From: Sparassis latifolia
Lineage: Eukaryota > Basidiomycota > Agaricomycetes > Polyporales > Sparassidaceae
Length of the DNA stretch: 64,000 bases
Direction: 5' to 3'
NCBI GenBank assembly: GCA_018466975.1
Contig: CM031561.1
Span: forward strand, 1,426,001-1,490,000
Shown: in pieces, positions 11,667 through 22,654 of the stretch
How positions within the stretch are numbered: position 1 is the first letter of the stretch
Layout: each line of letters begins with the position of its first letter
The notes under the pieces: model-generated
What the model was told of the DNA's origin: nothing
Seen by the model: the letters and a program-made list of their open reading frames with translations, nothing else
The model's database searches: none
Position numbers and translations under genes: made by a program

Positions 11667-14600
11667 ATGACCAGACTCCTTGTCTCTATCGGCCTGTTCT
11701 CTGTCCTGTCTACTGCTCTCCTATATCTCGCCGGTGTAGACATTGTCCAAACATTGTCACCTCAAGGATGTCGAATGTCATGGATGTCACCTTCGTACGT
11801 TCTCCAGTCTGCATTCGACCTCCAATGGTCTCCACTAGCAAAACGATATTCCCTTTGGCTATACCGTGAGGTTGGTTGGGAACCAAACGAGGTACGCTCC
11901 TTGAAACCACTTGTCTGCGGCAATACCAAGCACCTACCATGGGAGCGTCATGTTTGTTACAATTATGAGATCTGCCTCTGGCGTGCTCGATTCTCTGAGA
12001 GAACGAAACATTAAGTGGGTGAGGGCCTTCTACACGAACTCTTCTGCGAGGTGTTTTTATTGCCACAGTTTCTTACCTTGCGGAGATTTGACTGATTGTC
12101 AGCTACATGGCTCTCCTGTTCTTTTCATTCCCGGAAACGCTGGTTCATCCCATCAAGTTCGCTCCATAGCCTCCTCAGCAACACGCCAGTTTTACACCTC
12201 GCCGTATCAACTCTCATCTGAATTTAGTTCTTCCTTGTATAAACCCTTGGATTTCTTTACCTGTAAGCAGCTCTTCCCAATGTGATACACAGGCTCTTCT
12301 CAATTCGCGATTCCAAGTGGAATTCAACGAAGATCTATCTGCTTTTCACGGGCCCACCCTTGATGCGGAGAAGAATTATGCTTCTGCTGCAGTCGCATAT
12401 ATTCTAACGCTCTACCCATCCAACACAACCATCACTGTTCTTGGGCATTCCATGGGCGGCATCGTCGCTTCTGCTCTTCTACCCCATCCCAACATCTCGG
12501 CAATAATTACGATGTCTACACCCCACACTCTCCCACCTGCTCGCTTTGACCGTCGCGTCGATACTATCTATGCGGAAAATCAAGTACGTCTTGCAGATGA
12601 TCCAACTCCGATTCTCTCACTTTGTGGAGGTGCGACGGACCTCATGGTACCTTCTGAGTCCTGTATTCTGCCTTCTGAAGGCGAACTGGTCTACAGACGT
12701 TCCGTGTTTACATCTGCATTAGAAGGCAGTTGGACCGGCGTTGGCCATCGTGAAATGGTTTGGTGTCATCAAGTTCGTTGGCGCGTCGCGCGGGCAGCCC
12801 TCGAACTGCAGGTAGCATCAACTCCCTCGGAGCGAGGCGCAGTGCTTGATACTTGGATAAGGGACGGACACAGACTTTCTCCGGCAATTTCCTTGGGCAG
12901 CGATATTCTGGATCTAAATATTGAACCTGCACATGAAGTGGTCGCTGCTGGTCAACGTCTCCTCGTGAGAGATCCTCGGGGCTCGCGCATGTATTTCCTG
13001 CCAATGCCAGCTCGCACCTCTAAATTTGTTCTATATGTTTCACGCGGATCCATTCTGTCCATCTCACCTCGGGCCGCCATTCCTCTCAGTGTATCCGTAT
13101 TCTTGTGTGGGGGAGAGGCTACGTGTACTCCACTTCATCCCACGTCACTCAAGCTTGTGCCAAGCCCTGTCCCTGGTTTGCCGTTCCCTGTTCCGCGTGA
13201 AGGGGCAGACGAATCTGAGGGTGTCGTGGTATTCGAGGCTGATGCCGTAGTTGGGGAAGCTGTTGCTGTCAAGGTGGAAAACGGAGACGGAAGAGGGTGG
13301 GTCGTTGGCGAATTTATTCCTGCTAATATTGTAACCAGCGAAGTCGGTATGTTTGGTAAGTGAAGGCAAGCTGAATTATTTACTGTCGTTGCTTATTTCT
13401 TATAGGTATTCTTTTTTCTACGGTGTCCATAAGCCTTCCGGAGGATACTCTTTACTCGCAAATATCTTTTCCTATTCTGCTCTCAAGTTCTCTTATCGTC
13501 TACCAGCTCACGCCCGTGTCTGTACCCGAGAAATCTTGCAAAGGCAAGTTTTAACTCCACGCTCTGCCGGACATTGCCATCTAACACTTCCGGCAGATGT
13601 GTTACTCTCTCCGATTCTTCAACACACTTCGCACCCATCTGAAACACATTATTACCCGTTACATCCTTCCGCACGTCCGATCCTCTTGCACTCGCATGCT
13701 TCTGGACCATTTATCTCTAGACCTGCGCGTGGGTTTACGCTCACAATTTTCTCTTCCGGAGAAAATGCATGCAACATCAATCGCCTGAAGATCCGCTTTA
13801 GTTGGTGGGGAACGCTAGGGCGGTGGGGTGTACGGTATGGCACCGCTGCGGCAAGTTGGTCGGTAGGCGTGGTTGCGCTGGTTATCTTCCATGCTTGGAG
13901 CCTCACCGACGCCAGCGGTTCGTTGTCCCTCGCCCTTCGTCTGACATCATAGGAGTTTGACCTTGTTACAGGCCGTACCCCTAGTGTTTCACTGGCGCTC
14001 TCCCACTTCGCACATCAAAGGCTCCCGCAGCTTCTCTTTCTGTCGCTTGCCATATCGTTTCTTCCCCTTCCGTCGGGTTTCTGGCTTGGAAACGTGGGGG
14101 AGCTATTCCTTGTCCCACTCGCTCCCTTACTGCTGCTCATTGTGACGGGGCTCGTATGCCTTACCTGGGGCATGCTGACCGTACTAGTTTCCCTTTTCAA
14201 CAAGGTTACGAGTGTGTTTCGCAAGTATGTGGACCCACCCCTCACTGCCCGGACGTTTATTCATGTCAATTTTCCAGGCCCAGAGAAGATACTGGTTCGC
14301 GCACTAACGCACTGCTATCCATGGCTCTGGTATGCCTATTAATATTCATACTTGTGCCCTGGCAGGTGGCTTTTCTAGGGTGCTACGTCTACCATTTCTA
14401 CACATGCGTGGCTCGTCTACCTCGTACCCCCGATGCCTCTCCGGCTAGTCCGTCCACGCCGGTAACTGCAGATATGACGCCTGTTGGTAATGGGGCACCG
14501 CCCACACGACTGGTCGCCGAGCTGTCCGTTCAAAGTCAACACGAGTACTTACTCCTCCTCATGACCTGGCTTCTCCCTCTCGCAGCTCCCATCCTTGCCG

Positions 14601-14970
14601 TGTGGGTACGTACACTCGCAACCGCCGGGATCATGGCGCGTTGGGATGCCGATCACAATGTCTTCTGTGTGGCCCCCTTCCTGGTTGCTGTCGAGTTCGC
14701 GTCCGTCGGAGGTTCCCTGTTCCAACGACCCTTGTGAGTCACGTCCTTTTATATCAGGCGGTAGAATCCGCTGACTACCTGAATAGCAATAGCTCTGGAA
14801 TTTACGCCTTCTCGCCGAGATGGGGAATGCTAGTTCTTGCGGCCGTAGCGTTCCTCGTTGGCCCTCGGTCGACGTACTTAGTATTCGAGGTTGCAAGTGT
14901 CGTTGTCGGGATCCCTGTGTTGCTCAGGTTAGCCTCGTGGGATCTGTTAGGGAGGTCGCAATGTTTGTAA
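11667..14970 (+). CDS. BST1: GPI inositol-deacylase (Bst1/PGAP1)
   Basis: ER-membrane lipase that removes the inositol acyl chain from GPI anchors, needed for ER export and quality control of GPI proteins. Visible features: an N-terminal signal-anchor ([20 protein letters not shown]), the PGAP1 block [19 protein letters not shown], the serine-lipase nucleophile elbow GHSMGG (about residue 172), [12 protein letters not shown], the luminal block [16 protein letters not shown], then a C-terminal multi-pass region. Exons: 11667-11891, 12103-12262, 12318-13355, 13406-13543, 13597-13917, 13972-14224, 14278-14733 and 14787-14970 (2775 nt, 924 aa). The intron at 13544-13596 starts with GCAAGT, a GC-AG intron; reading on hits a stop within 4 codons. 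The first intron is modelled as 211 nt, four times the usual size, so the stretch 11892-12102 could hide a small exon. Confidence 0.92.
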
Positions 14971-15840
14971 GACACTTGACCTTTCCGTGTGATGATCCTA
15001 GGATATGATCATCACATAAAATTGACAACAAGACAAAAGGACACCTCGACCACGAGGAAAGACGTGCTAAGGAGAAGATTTTCTATGAGGCACACATGTA
15101 CTGCCCAGGGCTCGAGTAACACCGCGATTGCGATTGTATGTAATGCCACCGGCACCTCCATGCGCGTTCACATACATACAACTCGGAGTGATTATTTAGA
15201 GGGCAAGACGTCGACGTCGATACCGAAGCCCTGATCAAGTTATGTTGTTCCTCCGCAAGCTACATACACATACAGCACAAAAGGCTTCCTGAACATGTCG
15301 TTTTGACCCAAGTTATGTGGGGTTCTAAGGAATTTTTGAAAAATTCAGGTCTAAGTACTTGCTGTGCGACATCTGTTCGGCGTCTCTCGACGGTCCAGGG
15401 AGCGCTTGCCACCCATGACGCTTCAACATACGAGGGGCGGAATTCAAGTACAGTACCATGATGGTATCCCTTGAAGTATTGTGTAGTACGAAGAGATCGA
15501 GGTGTTAACAAGCGACTTTTAGTCCACAACCTTAGGTCCGCAACCGGTCGGGTTGCAGTAGTTGTCAATCGATCGGCACAATAGCAGTACTTGTACATGT
15601 TATACTGCTTCGGGCATGATGTCTTCGTGATCACTCTTTTGACTTCAAGCTTCAGCTCTCTCAACCTCGTGAAGTGATTGAACACCGGGCGTGCTGTATT
15701 CGCGGACAGGGGACTACGACTCGTGGATTGCCCCAAACCCGCAAGCTTTTTGGTCGGGTTGGGTACTGTAGCAGCTGGCTGCATTTTTTGCAACACAACG
15801 CGAATAAGTACGCCCGTCTCCTGTACCACTCTACCCGTCG
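14971..15840. other. intergenic region, Bst1 3' flank to Uds1 promoter
   Basis: About 870 bp. A 189-codon open frame lies on the minus strand (15829-15260). It has no family signature, is rich in Thr/Arg/Cys as expected of chance frames, and has no spliced partner exons, so I do not call it a gene. Confidence 0.5.
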
Positions 15841-18800
15841 ATGAACGGGGTGCGACGATTCCTCGCCGGCGGCACAGCCAGTACCCCTACCTCTCAGCAG
15901 TTCCCTCTGCCACCAGACAGTCCCGCTGCGTCTCCATTACCACCGCCACCCGCTACTGCACCTCTCTTCTTCCCAGGAAAACCCTCTTGGCCCTCTTCAC
16001 CAATTCAGAGCCCTCCAGATTCTCCTGCGGTGAGCCCTAAGACTACAACCGCTGCCCTATTCTTCCGGAAGGAGAAACAGAAACCGCCCCGTGGCTCCAC
16101 AGGTTCCACTTACAGAGCGGAGGATGATGCTGGGAATTCCTCTTACCGATCCTCGCAATCTCCGCGCAGTTCAATTGGCATCGTCTCTCCTAGTCGTAGT
16201 CAGGCTTCGTCGTCTCCCATTGCAGGTCCCTCGTCACCTCGGGCCTTACCTCAGCGTGTCTCCGAGCTATCGAGGAAACTCCCAGAGAGGATAGAGGTGG
16301 ACGTTAAACGTGCTTCCGAATCATTTTCAACACGCGATGATTTACTCGTTAGTCTGTTGGCCAGCGAGGCCATCGTGGACAGTCGAGCGTGTGAGATTCT
16401 CAGCGCGGAAGAGGTGGAGGAGCTGAAGAAGGTCTGTATTCTATCTATACTTTCCTCTACTTCAACGTGGCTAGATGAATGCGTAGGAGCATCAAGTGCT
16501 CGCATCACGGCTCGTCGCGATAACCAAAAAGCTGTCTCTTGAGACCAAGATCCGTGATGCGGCGGCCTCGCTCTCAAAGGCGAATGCATCGTACAAGAAC
16601 GTGTCCAAGCAAACCTCTGAGCAGTTCGAAGCTGCCAATCGCAAGGTGGAACTCGCGCAAAAAGAATTATGGCGAGTTTCTGAACGCGCTAATGAGATTC
16701 AACGAAGGCTACTGGAGCACCGTGCCGGTGTTTTGAGCTACTCCGTCCGAAGCTTGGAGCAGAAGGCCAATCCGCATGCCCAAGATGGCTCCAACGGCGA
16801 TTCGAGCACGTCGGGCTATAGCACGCCTAACAGGAGCTCGCAGATGAGCGCGCCCCCATCATCCATCACGAGCATACAGACCACGTCGTCAACAGGGCGG
16901 TTTGACGGCGCGCATTTCTTCGCTGGCCATTCGGATGCGGTGGTTCCACAAGTCCCGAAGTTACCTTTGTCGCCTACGGATGTGTCTGCTCTAGAAGAAA
17001 AACTAAAAGCTGCGACGAACGCGCTTGAGGCAGCTACTTCGAGGCAAGCGGAAACGTCTCGAGAGTTGGCCATGTCACAACTGGAGAAGGAGCAGATCGA
17101 GACGTCGCTCGGGATGGATCTCCAGGCCGCTGAGGATACGATCGCTGCACTAGAGCGGGAGATATCAAAGGTGGAGGATATGGAGGCACAACTCCACGAA
17201 CTGGAGGCAGAGAAAGAGGGATGGATGCAGGAGAGGGTGGAGCTGGAAGAGCGGCGGAGAGAGGTGGACACCCTTGAGAGGCGGCTGGAAGTATTGGAAG
17301 AGCGGAGCGGGGAGACAAACGAAATCAAGAACTTACTTGCTAGGGAGAGGGAACAGAGTAAGGTGCTCTTGGAGGAGAAGGAGAGGGAGATTGAAGAGAT
17401 GAAGTTGATGTGGGACGCGGATCGAGATGCATGGCTGTTGGAGAAGGGGGCGCTGCAGGATGATGCAGAATCCAAGACACAACTCACGGAGTGCTCGGGC
17501 GCCTTGCGAGACTTGATGTCCACTTATGAGATCCCGCTATCCTCGCGAGACGGTTCTCATCTAGGCCTGGTGTTGTCAATACGGAAACATATGGACGACC
17601 AACGGATCAAGTTGAACATGACTACTCAAGTCCAACAGGAATGGTCATCCATCCGAGCTAAACTTGAGGACGACATACGTGTGAGCCTGGACAAGCACCA
17701 AGCACTTTCTGTTGAGCTCGAGGAGACATTCCGAGCTAGGAGGAGGTGACAATTCAACTCGGGGAGCTAGAAGCTCAGCTCGTGGACACACAACGAGCCA
17801 GGGAAGAAGCGATGATTGAAGTCGCAGAGCTAGAAGCTCAACTCGAACAGACACGACGAGCCGGGGAAGAGGCAAGGATTCAAGTCAGAGAGCTGGAAGC
17901 TCAGCTCAAGGTACAGTCGGTCTCACTCAACACCTCCATAGTCGCACTAGAGTTTTGACTTGGTGCCGTTTTCAGGAGCAAGCCCTCATTCAGATCACAG
18001 CTGCGAGTATGCAAACGTCGGCGCAACCCCAAACCGTAGTGGAATACAAGGCTGATGCGAGCGCGATTGTTGAAATGTTGCGGCCCCTCTGGGCTGTTCT
18101 TCCTTCAGCTGAAGCCCGTGCCAGCCGTCTTGGGTCACGAAATTTCAGACCCGCTTCTCCCAGTAGCAGTCCGATTGCAGGCCGGAGTCAGCAGTCGCTC
18201 TCTGAGATGGACGTCCGTTCGCTGAAGACATTGTATGACCCCAAGAGCGCGCCGCTAGGGACCGTCGGAGGCAATTTCACTGTTGAAGGCTTTGTGGGGA
18301 GGGTGCAGGCACTCGTTACAGACGACCGAGCCCTCATTGAGCGACTTTTGCGGTTCGCACAGGCTCATGATCTGTTGAAGAAGAACGCGGAAAGGGCGCA
18401 GAAGCTGGCGCAGGACAGCAATGCCGCTTTGGAGACGTACCATAAGCAAGTTAAAACGCTCGAGGACCGTAATATGGCATTGCTATCGAGGCATTCGGCT
18501 CTGTGAGTACCGTTTGCCAATAAGTTACACAAGTTTAATCTGAGAATGTTTTCAATCTCAGGCAAGACGAGGTAGACTACCTGCAGGACTCCGTCGACCG
18601 CATCATGGCTGAAAAGCTGGAGATCGAGACTCAGGCCGAGGAACAGGCGGAGACTTGCCGCCAGCTCACCGATGCCAATAACACCCTCAGTGCTCGTGCT
18701 CTCAATCTAGCGTCAGAAGCAGCATCCGCATCGGATTCAGTGCGCAAGCAGATGGAGTCCCAGCTCGCGGAAACCAATGCATCACTTGCGGAGGCGAAGG

Positions 18801-18916
18801 AGGAGATCGAGGCTATGCATCGCTCACAGCAGACACAACAGATGGCCCTGATGGAGGAGCTCAACTCGATGCAAACCGAGAACGCTAACCTGCGTGCTCA
18901 GTTGCGGAAAAAGTGA
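15841..18916 (+). CDS. Uds1 (up-regulated during septation) domain coiled-coil protein
   Basis: Large coiled-coil protein carrying the fungal Uds1 domain, linked in fission yeast to septation-stage expression. The exact molecular role is not known. A Pro/Ser-rich N-terminus (about 150 residues) is followed by the Uds1 block LLVSLLASEAIVDSRACEIL...EEVEELKKEHQVLASRLVAI. Long heptad-rich coiled coils then run nearly to the C-terminus, broken by Ser-rich linkers. Exons: 15841-16431, 16487-17680, 17740-17910, 17976-18502 and 18562-18916 (2838 nt, 945 aa). The third exon holds a 21-residue, three-heptad tandem repeat beginning ELEAQL. The 17681-17739 intron is required because the upstream frame stops at 17749, while the repeat is in another phase. 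Confidence 0.88.
17767..17905 (+). repeat. 63-bp coding tandem repeat (ELEAQL heptad unit)
   Basis: About 2.3 copies of a 63-bp unit encode ELEAQL followed by 15 further residues rich in Arg, Glu and Ala. The unit is exactly three heptads, so copy-number change would lengthen the coiled coil without breaking its register. The units differ at several bases, so the duplication is not very recent. Confidence 0.75.
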
Positions 18917-19471
18917 CCCGTGGTTGCAAACCAACTTGTCTCTCAACTCATGTTTTAGGTCTCTGGTACGGTCGCATCTTCAATCTTGCACTTGCTCGTT
19001 CCTCCGGATCCACGTCTACTGTATCTATATGGCTTTCTTAGCATTCGCATTGCTCTTGCATATTGTTTCCTCTCTCTGCAGACTGCATGATACGTGACCA
19101 CTGTACTTCGCTCCATACTAGAAGTTATGCGCTATTTACAGCACCCCGAAGAGCACCTCGCTCCGTCGACCTGAAAACATTACGGGAAGAAAGGACTTCC
19201 GGGCGGTGGCTGAAGCGCTGATGCTTCAGTCGGTCGACCAGACAGTAATAATTAGACACATGAAGATGAAATGGAAAATAGGGAAGAAATACGGCATTTA
19301 TGGCGGCGGAGTCTGAAACCGAGCGGTCGTCGTCACGGGCGTCTAAGCGGGTTGTGCATCGATTTCAAATCAGTACTAGTCCTAGGCTCTTTCCCTCTCG
19401 TCCTCAGACCAAGTGTCTGCCAGGCTCCAACGCACCTTTCGCCACTATTTCTATCTACACTGCCGCATGAT
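18917..19471. other. intergenic region, Uds1 to STIMATE-like gene
   Basis: A 555-bp stretch with the Uds1 3' flank and the promoter of the next gene. A short hairpin (CTGAAGC at 19210-19216 with GCTTCAG at 19223-19229) is the only structure I noticed. No gene is supported. Confidence 0.5.
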
Positions 19472-21029
19472 ATGTCCGACGGTTTCTTCGACGGCTATCC
19501 TGATGTTGACCGTCGTTCATGTCGGCTCCTCGGTCCCACGGCTCTGGTGAGTAGTCATGTCGTCCGCTTCTCGCAGATCCTCACCGTTGGGCGAGCACAG
19601 ATTACACAGGGCCTCATGGGCGTACTTGTCATGTCTTCACTAGTCTACAAGCGGCATAGAGAAGAACCCAAACGTCCATGGCGCATATGGTTCGTTACCT
19701 TTAAGGACTGTTTCCTTGACCGCGTAACATGTCCTCGCGTCTCAGGTTGTTCGATGTCTCCAAGCAAGTAATCGGGCAGCTGTTCGTACATGGCGTCAAT
19801 GTCCTTATATCCGATGTGGTTGCCCACGTCTCGTCCGGCAACGCGTGTGTATTCTACTTCTTGAATATCTTGATTGACACTACCCTCGGCAAGTGCCTGC
19901 TGCTTTGGTTCGCTTAGTTGTACAACTTACTCGTCACCTCGTAGGTGTCGGCGTGATCTACTTCGTCCTGCACTTCATCACCTACTTGTTGACCGAAAAG
20001 TGTAATTTCAAGGGCTTTGAATCAGGACAATACGGTTCCCCACCTTCATTCATCTACTGGACGCGACAAGCGGCCGTTTATTTATTAGCATTATTAACCA
20101 TGAAGCTATTGGTTGTCGCTCTTTTTGCTGCTTGGCCTGGCATCTTCAAAGTGGGCGAATGGCTGTTGACATTCCTAGGGCCCAGTGATGCAGTTCAAGT
20201 CATCTTGTGTGTATCATGCATTACCCTCATTCATGTCGACATTGATGAATTATGCTGCAGCACTATGGGGCTTTTCCCCATCCTGATGAACATCCTTCAG
20301 TTCTGGCTGATAGACTCCATCGTCAAGGGTTCTCACGCCTCTTCCCTCGCCTTGCCCACCGATACTCCCCGTGCTTCTCTGGATCCAGATAACGAACCTC
20401 TCTTCCGCGCTGATTCTGATGACGACTCTGACGACGATATGAGACACGACATCGAGAATCCTCGCACACGTTCTCTTTCCAGGCATAGAGATGACGCATT
20501 AGATCCAGCCACGGCGGATGAGCCTAAGTCTCTCAGCTCCGAAACAGCTACTATTGTGGGCTCCGGTTCGAACACCCCGCTGCCGAAGTCGGTTGAGGTT
20601 CCAAGCACACCAATCGCGGTACATGCGTATCCTCCCAGTATCGCAAGCACTAGCTCAACTCCCGCATCCTCACTTGTTTCTTCTGTTTCCTCCCGCACCA
20701 AGAGCATGTCGCCGAAGTCGAAACCGAAGCGCGTACGACCTATGCCTCCTCCCACATTGCCATTGCAAGCGCTACCCTCTGAGCCACAGGCGATCGGCGA
20801 CGTTCTACGTGACTCTTCCGTTCCTCTATCTGGCAAACGTAGTCCGGGTCTCGCCTTGCGCGATGAGGAGATTCCTAATGAGAAGGATTGGGCGGCGTGG
20901 GAAGAGAACGGGGAGGATGATTGGGTGGAGAGGGGGACCGAGGAGGATTGGACAGGGAGAGAGGCGAAACGAGACGCAGTCAACGATGCGTGGACCAGGG
21001 CGTACGGTGCAGTTGGTACAGAATCGTAG
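19472..21029 (+). CDS. STIMATE/TMEM110-family membrane protein (fungal vacuolar membrane protein type)
   Basis: Multi-pass membrane protein of the family containing human STIMATE (TMEM110), which sits at ER-plasma membrane contacts, and a yeast vacuolar membrane protein. The family blocks [53 protein letters not shown] and MGLFPILMNILQFWLIDSIVKG are all present. They are followed by a long acidic/Ser-rich cytosolic tail. Exons: 19472-19546, 19601-19689, 19746-19888, 19945-20206 and 20261-21029 (1338 nt, 445 aa). Introns 1 and 4 are each 54 nt and stop-free in frame. Intron 3 (19889-19944) begins GCAAGT, a GC-AG intron; without it the frame stops at 19917. The role in fungi is unknown, and the calcium-entry role is known only for animals. 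Confidence 0.88.
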
Positions 21030-21352
21030 CCATGGTTACGATGTGATCCAAAGGACTTATGTTTTTTCTATGTGTATACTATAGACCTAATATTGTCCGC
21101 ATAGTATCGACAGCGTTCTCGACCGGGTGAACACAGAGACTTCATGATGGAAAGACATACAGCGAGAGCGGCGAGGACGGTATGGCGTGAGTCACGAGAC
21201 TGCGTACCCGCGTTAGTCCATGCTGCTGTATACGGCTCCGTAAAGCAGCGAACGTTCCAGAGATCCAATCAACACTTTGCTTTTACCTCTACCTTCGTCA
21301 ATCTCTCGCATATCCTTCTTTCTATCCGACATATACACATTATTTGCCTGTT
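21030..21352. other. intergenic region before PP1 inhibitor-2 gene
   Basis: A 323-bp stretch, presumably 3' UTR plus promoter. No gene, repeat or clear regulatory motif is seen. Confidence 0.5.
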
Positions 21353-22323
21353 ATGACCACCGAATCTACGGAGGAGATTCTCCACCAACCCCGCATGTCG
21401 CGCTCGAATTCGAAGCCAAAGGGGATTTTGAAGAATGCACCCCCAGCGTCCGGCACAGGCCAACAGTGAGTTTTAGATCTACTTGATTTCGGCTGTGCAG
21501 ATCGCATACGTTTGTCAAAGCTTGCAGTGGGATGAGGAGAACCTCGCCCTGACTGAGGCGCAAAAGGATAGCCAGATGAAGATCACGGAGCCCAAGACCC
21601 CTTATGTGCGATACAACGCAGAGACAGATACGCTCGAAGGCGGTACGCATCCTGCTTTATAGGATCGGTGCTGCGCTCACAATGGATCTGCTTATAATTC
21701 TCGTAGATATTCCCGCCCTCGATCTTAATGGCATAAACGGAAGGGTGGCGAGCCCTGTTTCATCTCTTCGCGGGCAATCGCCGTCGAGCAGTACTGGCGC
21801 TACAGGTGGCGGTTCCACCCCTTCCTCTCGTCGCACATCCTTCTCTAGCAACGGTCGTACGTCGACACCCGTGGGACGGGGGAGCGGGAGTTCTAGCAGG
21901 AGCACGAGCTTCAACCTTCCCAGCGAGGCGCGCGACTCGATCCGGCTAGAGGACAGCCAGCCCGGGGATGAAATTGAGTTTGAGGAGGAGATGGACGAAG
22001 AAAGTAGGTCGCCTATATGCTCTCTGCCCGCGATCACAACTGACATCACACTGTAGCTGCTGCCAAACATGCGGCGTTTGTGCGGGCGCGAGGACGACAC
22101 TATTCTAACGAAGCCGAAGCCATGAAGGTTTGTTCCCTTCACCACGTGCCTTCTCTGTGCTCTATATATTGACTGATGCCTATTTCTGCAGATGGCGAAG
22201 AAACTGATGGAGGAAGATGACGAAGAGAGTGTGGTATCGGTGGACCACAGCGTCGACGATGACAGCGCCATGTCAGTGGACGAGGAGTCACCGGCGAAAA
22301 TGAACGGCATCGTGCACGGGTGA
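21353..22323 (+). CDS. protein phosphatase 1 inhibitor-2 homologue (IPP-2/Glc8)
   Basis: Intrinsically disordered regulator that binds and modulates PP1 catalytic subunits. It has the N-terminal KGILKNA motif, the WDEENL motif, the conserved [10 protein letters not shown] site (the Thr corresponding to the GSK3-phosphorylated Thr of animal inhibitor-2), and the C-terminal helix [21 protein letters not shown] whose HYxxE motif occupies the PP1 active site. Exons: 21353-21465, 21521-21642, 21707-22003, 22057-22127 and 22192-22323 (735 nt, 244 aa). The first acceptor is chosen at 21520 because it restores the HLQWDEENL reading. A Ser/Gly/Thr-rich linker separates the PP1-binding segments. Confidence 0.9.
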
Positions 22324-22654
22324 CGGGTGGGTAATACGGTCTGCTTGTCGCCTCTTCACACGACAATGCGTTGTTCGCTAACGGACTTCAGAGGATTTGT
22401 TTCAGTGTCCTGCGTGTGTCTTTGTTGTACTTTACCAAATACCATACCGCAAATTTGTCTCTCTTCACCACATTTTCTCTTCACCACGATGTCGGACAAG
22501 TCTCGGACTTGAGGTTTTCACGCTCGGGACGTGAGATTATCGTGACTTCAGTGATCGCGATCGAGATTGCGTCTTCACCTGTTTTCGCGTGTCTTCACCA
22601 TATCTTGCTGTCCAAAAATTGTCAAGATATTCCTTACTGGCCGCTTTTTTTGCT
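22324..22654. other. intergenic region before Mtd1 gene
   Basis: A 331-bp T-rich stretch, likely 3' UTR and promoter. No gene is supported. Confidence 0.5.

Noticed and set aside
15260..15829. 189-codon open frame on the minus strand between BST1 and Uds1
   Set aside because: No family motif, chance-like composition, no spliced partner exons; likely random frame in intergenic DNA.
16816..17523. 235-codon minus-strand frame inside Uds1, very Ser-rich
   Set aside because: It is the antisense shadow of the Glu/Lys-rich coiled coil; the sense frame has a recognised domain and exact exon phases.
19210..19229. Small hairpin CTGAAGC/GCTTCAG
   Set aside because: Seven base pairs are expected by chance many times in 64 kb; no context suggests function.
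20333..20983. 217-codon minus-strand frame inside the STIMATE-like gene
   Set aside because: Antisense shadow of the acidic Ser-rich tail; no independent support.
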